Shown here: positions 22,050-22,760 of the stretch, piece after piece
How positions within the stretch are numbered: the first letter of the stretch is position 1
Layout: each line of letters opens with the position of its first letter
IMG/VR virus record: IMGVR_UViG_3300025141_000826
Coordinates: 1 to 22,760 of that record
Reading direction: 5' to 3' (one strand)
Length of the DNA stretch: 22,760 nucleotides
Source: a virus
The notes under the pieces: model-generated
Told to the model about the DNA's origin: nothing
Seen by the model: only the letters and a program-made list of their open reading frames with translations
Databases searched by the model: none
Position numbers and translations under genes: made by a program

Positions 22050-22760
22050 TTTAACAATTGCAGACGGGGTCCACATCGTCCACGCCTTTGAATATGCGAA
22101 CGCAGGCCTTCGGGCTGGCGCATCGGGGATGGCCGTTTCCGATGTGGGCAAGATAGCGCTCCAGACAGACGACGGGAGCCTCTGGCGGCTCACCAATTTT
22201 AGCCCCGTCACTTGGAGCAAAATACTGCAGCAGGACCACGAGGGCACGAACACTCACGCCCAGATTGACACCCACGTCACGGCTGCAGCTGCCCACCTCG
22301 CTAGCACCGCAAACCCGCACAGCGTAACGGCTGCCCAGGCTGCGGTCACTGGCACTCCGACAAACTACACGGCAGCAACGGCAGACGTGCAAGCGCATCT
22401 CGCCGGGGTGGACACGGCCCTAGCAATCGGGGGCTCTGACAAGCATATACAGTACAACAACTCAGGCGTTACGGGTGGGCACGTTGATTTCCAAATCGAC
22501 ACAACGACCGGGAAGCTGAGTGCCCCCGTTACGCAATCAGACCACGTAAGCCTCATTGAGCAGGCAAGCGCGCCAGCAACGCCGGCCTCTGGCTTTGGTG
22601 CGGTATACGCTAAAACGGACTCCAAGCTTTACTTCAAGGACGATGCGGGGAATGAGACGGACCTGACGGGCGGCGGCGGAGGGACTCCCGGAGGAAGCAG
22701 CGGCCAACTCCAATACAACGATGGGGCGTCAGGATTTGCGGGGAGCGCAGCCAAGGCAAG
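22033..22760 (+). CDS. Tail fibre/appendage protein, 5' part (runs off the window)
   Basis: ATG 22033 is preceded by GGAGGAGAG and the frame is open to the window end, giving at least 242 residues. The N-terminus has MAQHGSLTIADGVHIVHAFEY. Next come His-rich fibre repeats (THAQIDTHVT, HLASTANPHSVTAAQA), which match the HxH/NPHxVT signature of metal-binding trimeric tail fibres. Further on is the APATPASGFGAVYAKTDSKLYFKDDAGNETDL pattern (split here: PASGFGAVYAKTDSKLYF, then DDAGNETDL), common in fibre shafts, followed by a Gly-rich hinge and GQLQYND. Such proteins bind host surface receptors. The position after the ejection genes is where P22-like phages encode the tailspike or fibre. The receptor-binding tip lies outside the window. 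Confidence 0.82.
   Translation, partial: MAQHGSLTIADGVHIVHAFEYANAGLRAGASGMAVSDVGKIALQTDDGSLWRLTNFSPVTWSKILQQDHEGTNTHAQIDTHVTAAAAHLASTANPHSVTAAQAAVTGTPTNYTAATADVQAHLAGVDTALAIGGSDKHIQYNNSGVTGGHVDFQIDTTTGKLSAPVTQSDHVSLIEQASAPATPASGFGAVYAKTDSKLYFKDDAGNETDLTGGGGGTPGGSSGQLQYNDGASGFAGSAAKA

Noticed and set aside
1-22760. tRNA genes, CRISPR arrays, insertion sequences, attachment sites
   Set aside because: No cloverleaf-like sequence, spaced direct-repeat array, transposase or integrase signature was seen in the window.

Overview
The window is a contiguous piece of a tailed, double-stranded DNA bacteriophage genome. The gene content is most consistent with a short-tailed (podovirus-type) virus whose virion module is laid out like that of P22: terminase, portal, scaffold, major capsid, head-tail adaptor, tail nozzle, ejection proteins, tail fibre. 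DNA is GC-rich (roughly 60% by eye), all recognised genes are on the + strand, starts are preceded by clear Shine-Dalgarno sequences, and most neighbouring genes overlap by 1-4 bases (ATGA, GTGA, TAGTG, TAATG junctions). The bacterial host cannot be named from sequence alone. No integrase, repressor, lysis gene, tRNA, CRISPR array or insertion sequence is visible, so lifestyle is undetermined.

Region 1-4797 is the early/replication module: a PD-(D/E)XK nuclease (1-487), a small winged-helix-like protein, a replication initiator (846-1733), a DnaB-family helicase (1730-3007), an uncharacterised protein, a small protein with an SSB-like C-terminal tip, a Cys-rich probable zinc protein, a stand-alone sigma-70 region-4-like helix-turn-helix protein, and a RuvC-type resolvase. 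Inside the initiator gene (about 1226-1336) lies a dense cluster of tandem repeats, including three 11-bp-phased copies of TCACGCG followed by four AGTAAN hexamers. It resembles an iteron-type replication origin.

Region 4794-10061 is packaging and prohead assembly: small terminase, two small proteins (one with a membrane segment), large terminase, portal with a proline-rich tail, and scaffold. A rho-independent terminator (10084-10121) and a 160-base leader separate this from the strongly codon-biased major capsid gene (10284-11528).

Region 11545-22760 continues with a virion beta-domain protein, a tiny acidic protein, a head-tail adaptor, a large tail nozzle protein, a small virion protein, three probable internal/ejection proteins of increasing size (409, 684 and 723 aa), and the start of a tail fibre that runs off the window.

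The most striking whole-window signal is the complete absence of the tetranucleotide GATC (about 80 expected from base composition). CTGCAG, by contrast, is about five-fold over-represented. The GATC absence points to strong restriction-avoidance selection. Other points worth attention are the candidate origin, the out-of-frame overlaps at 3416-3974, an A7 slippery run positioned to shift ribosomes into the sigma-like reading frame, and a tail fibre gene that starts at 22033 and is open to the window end.
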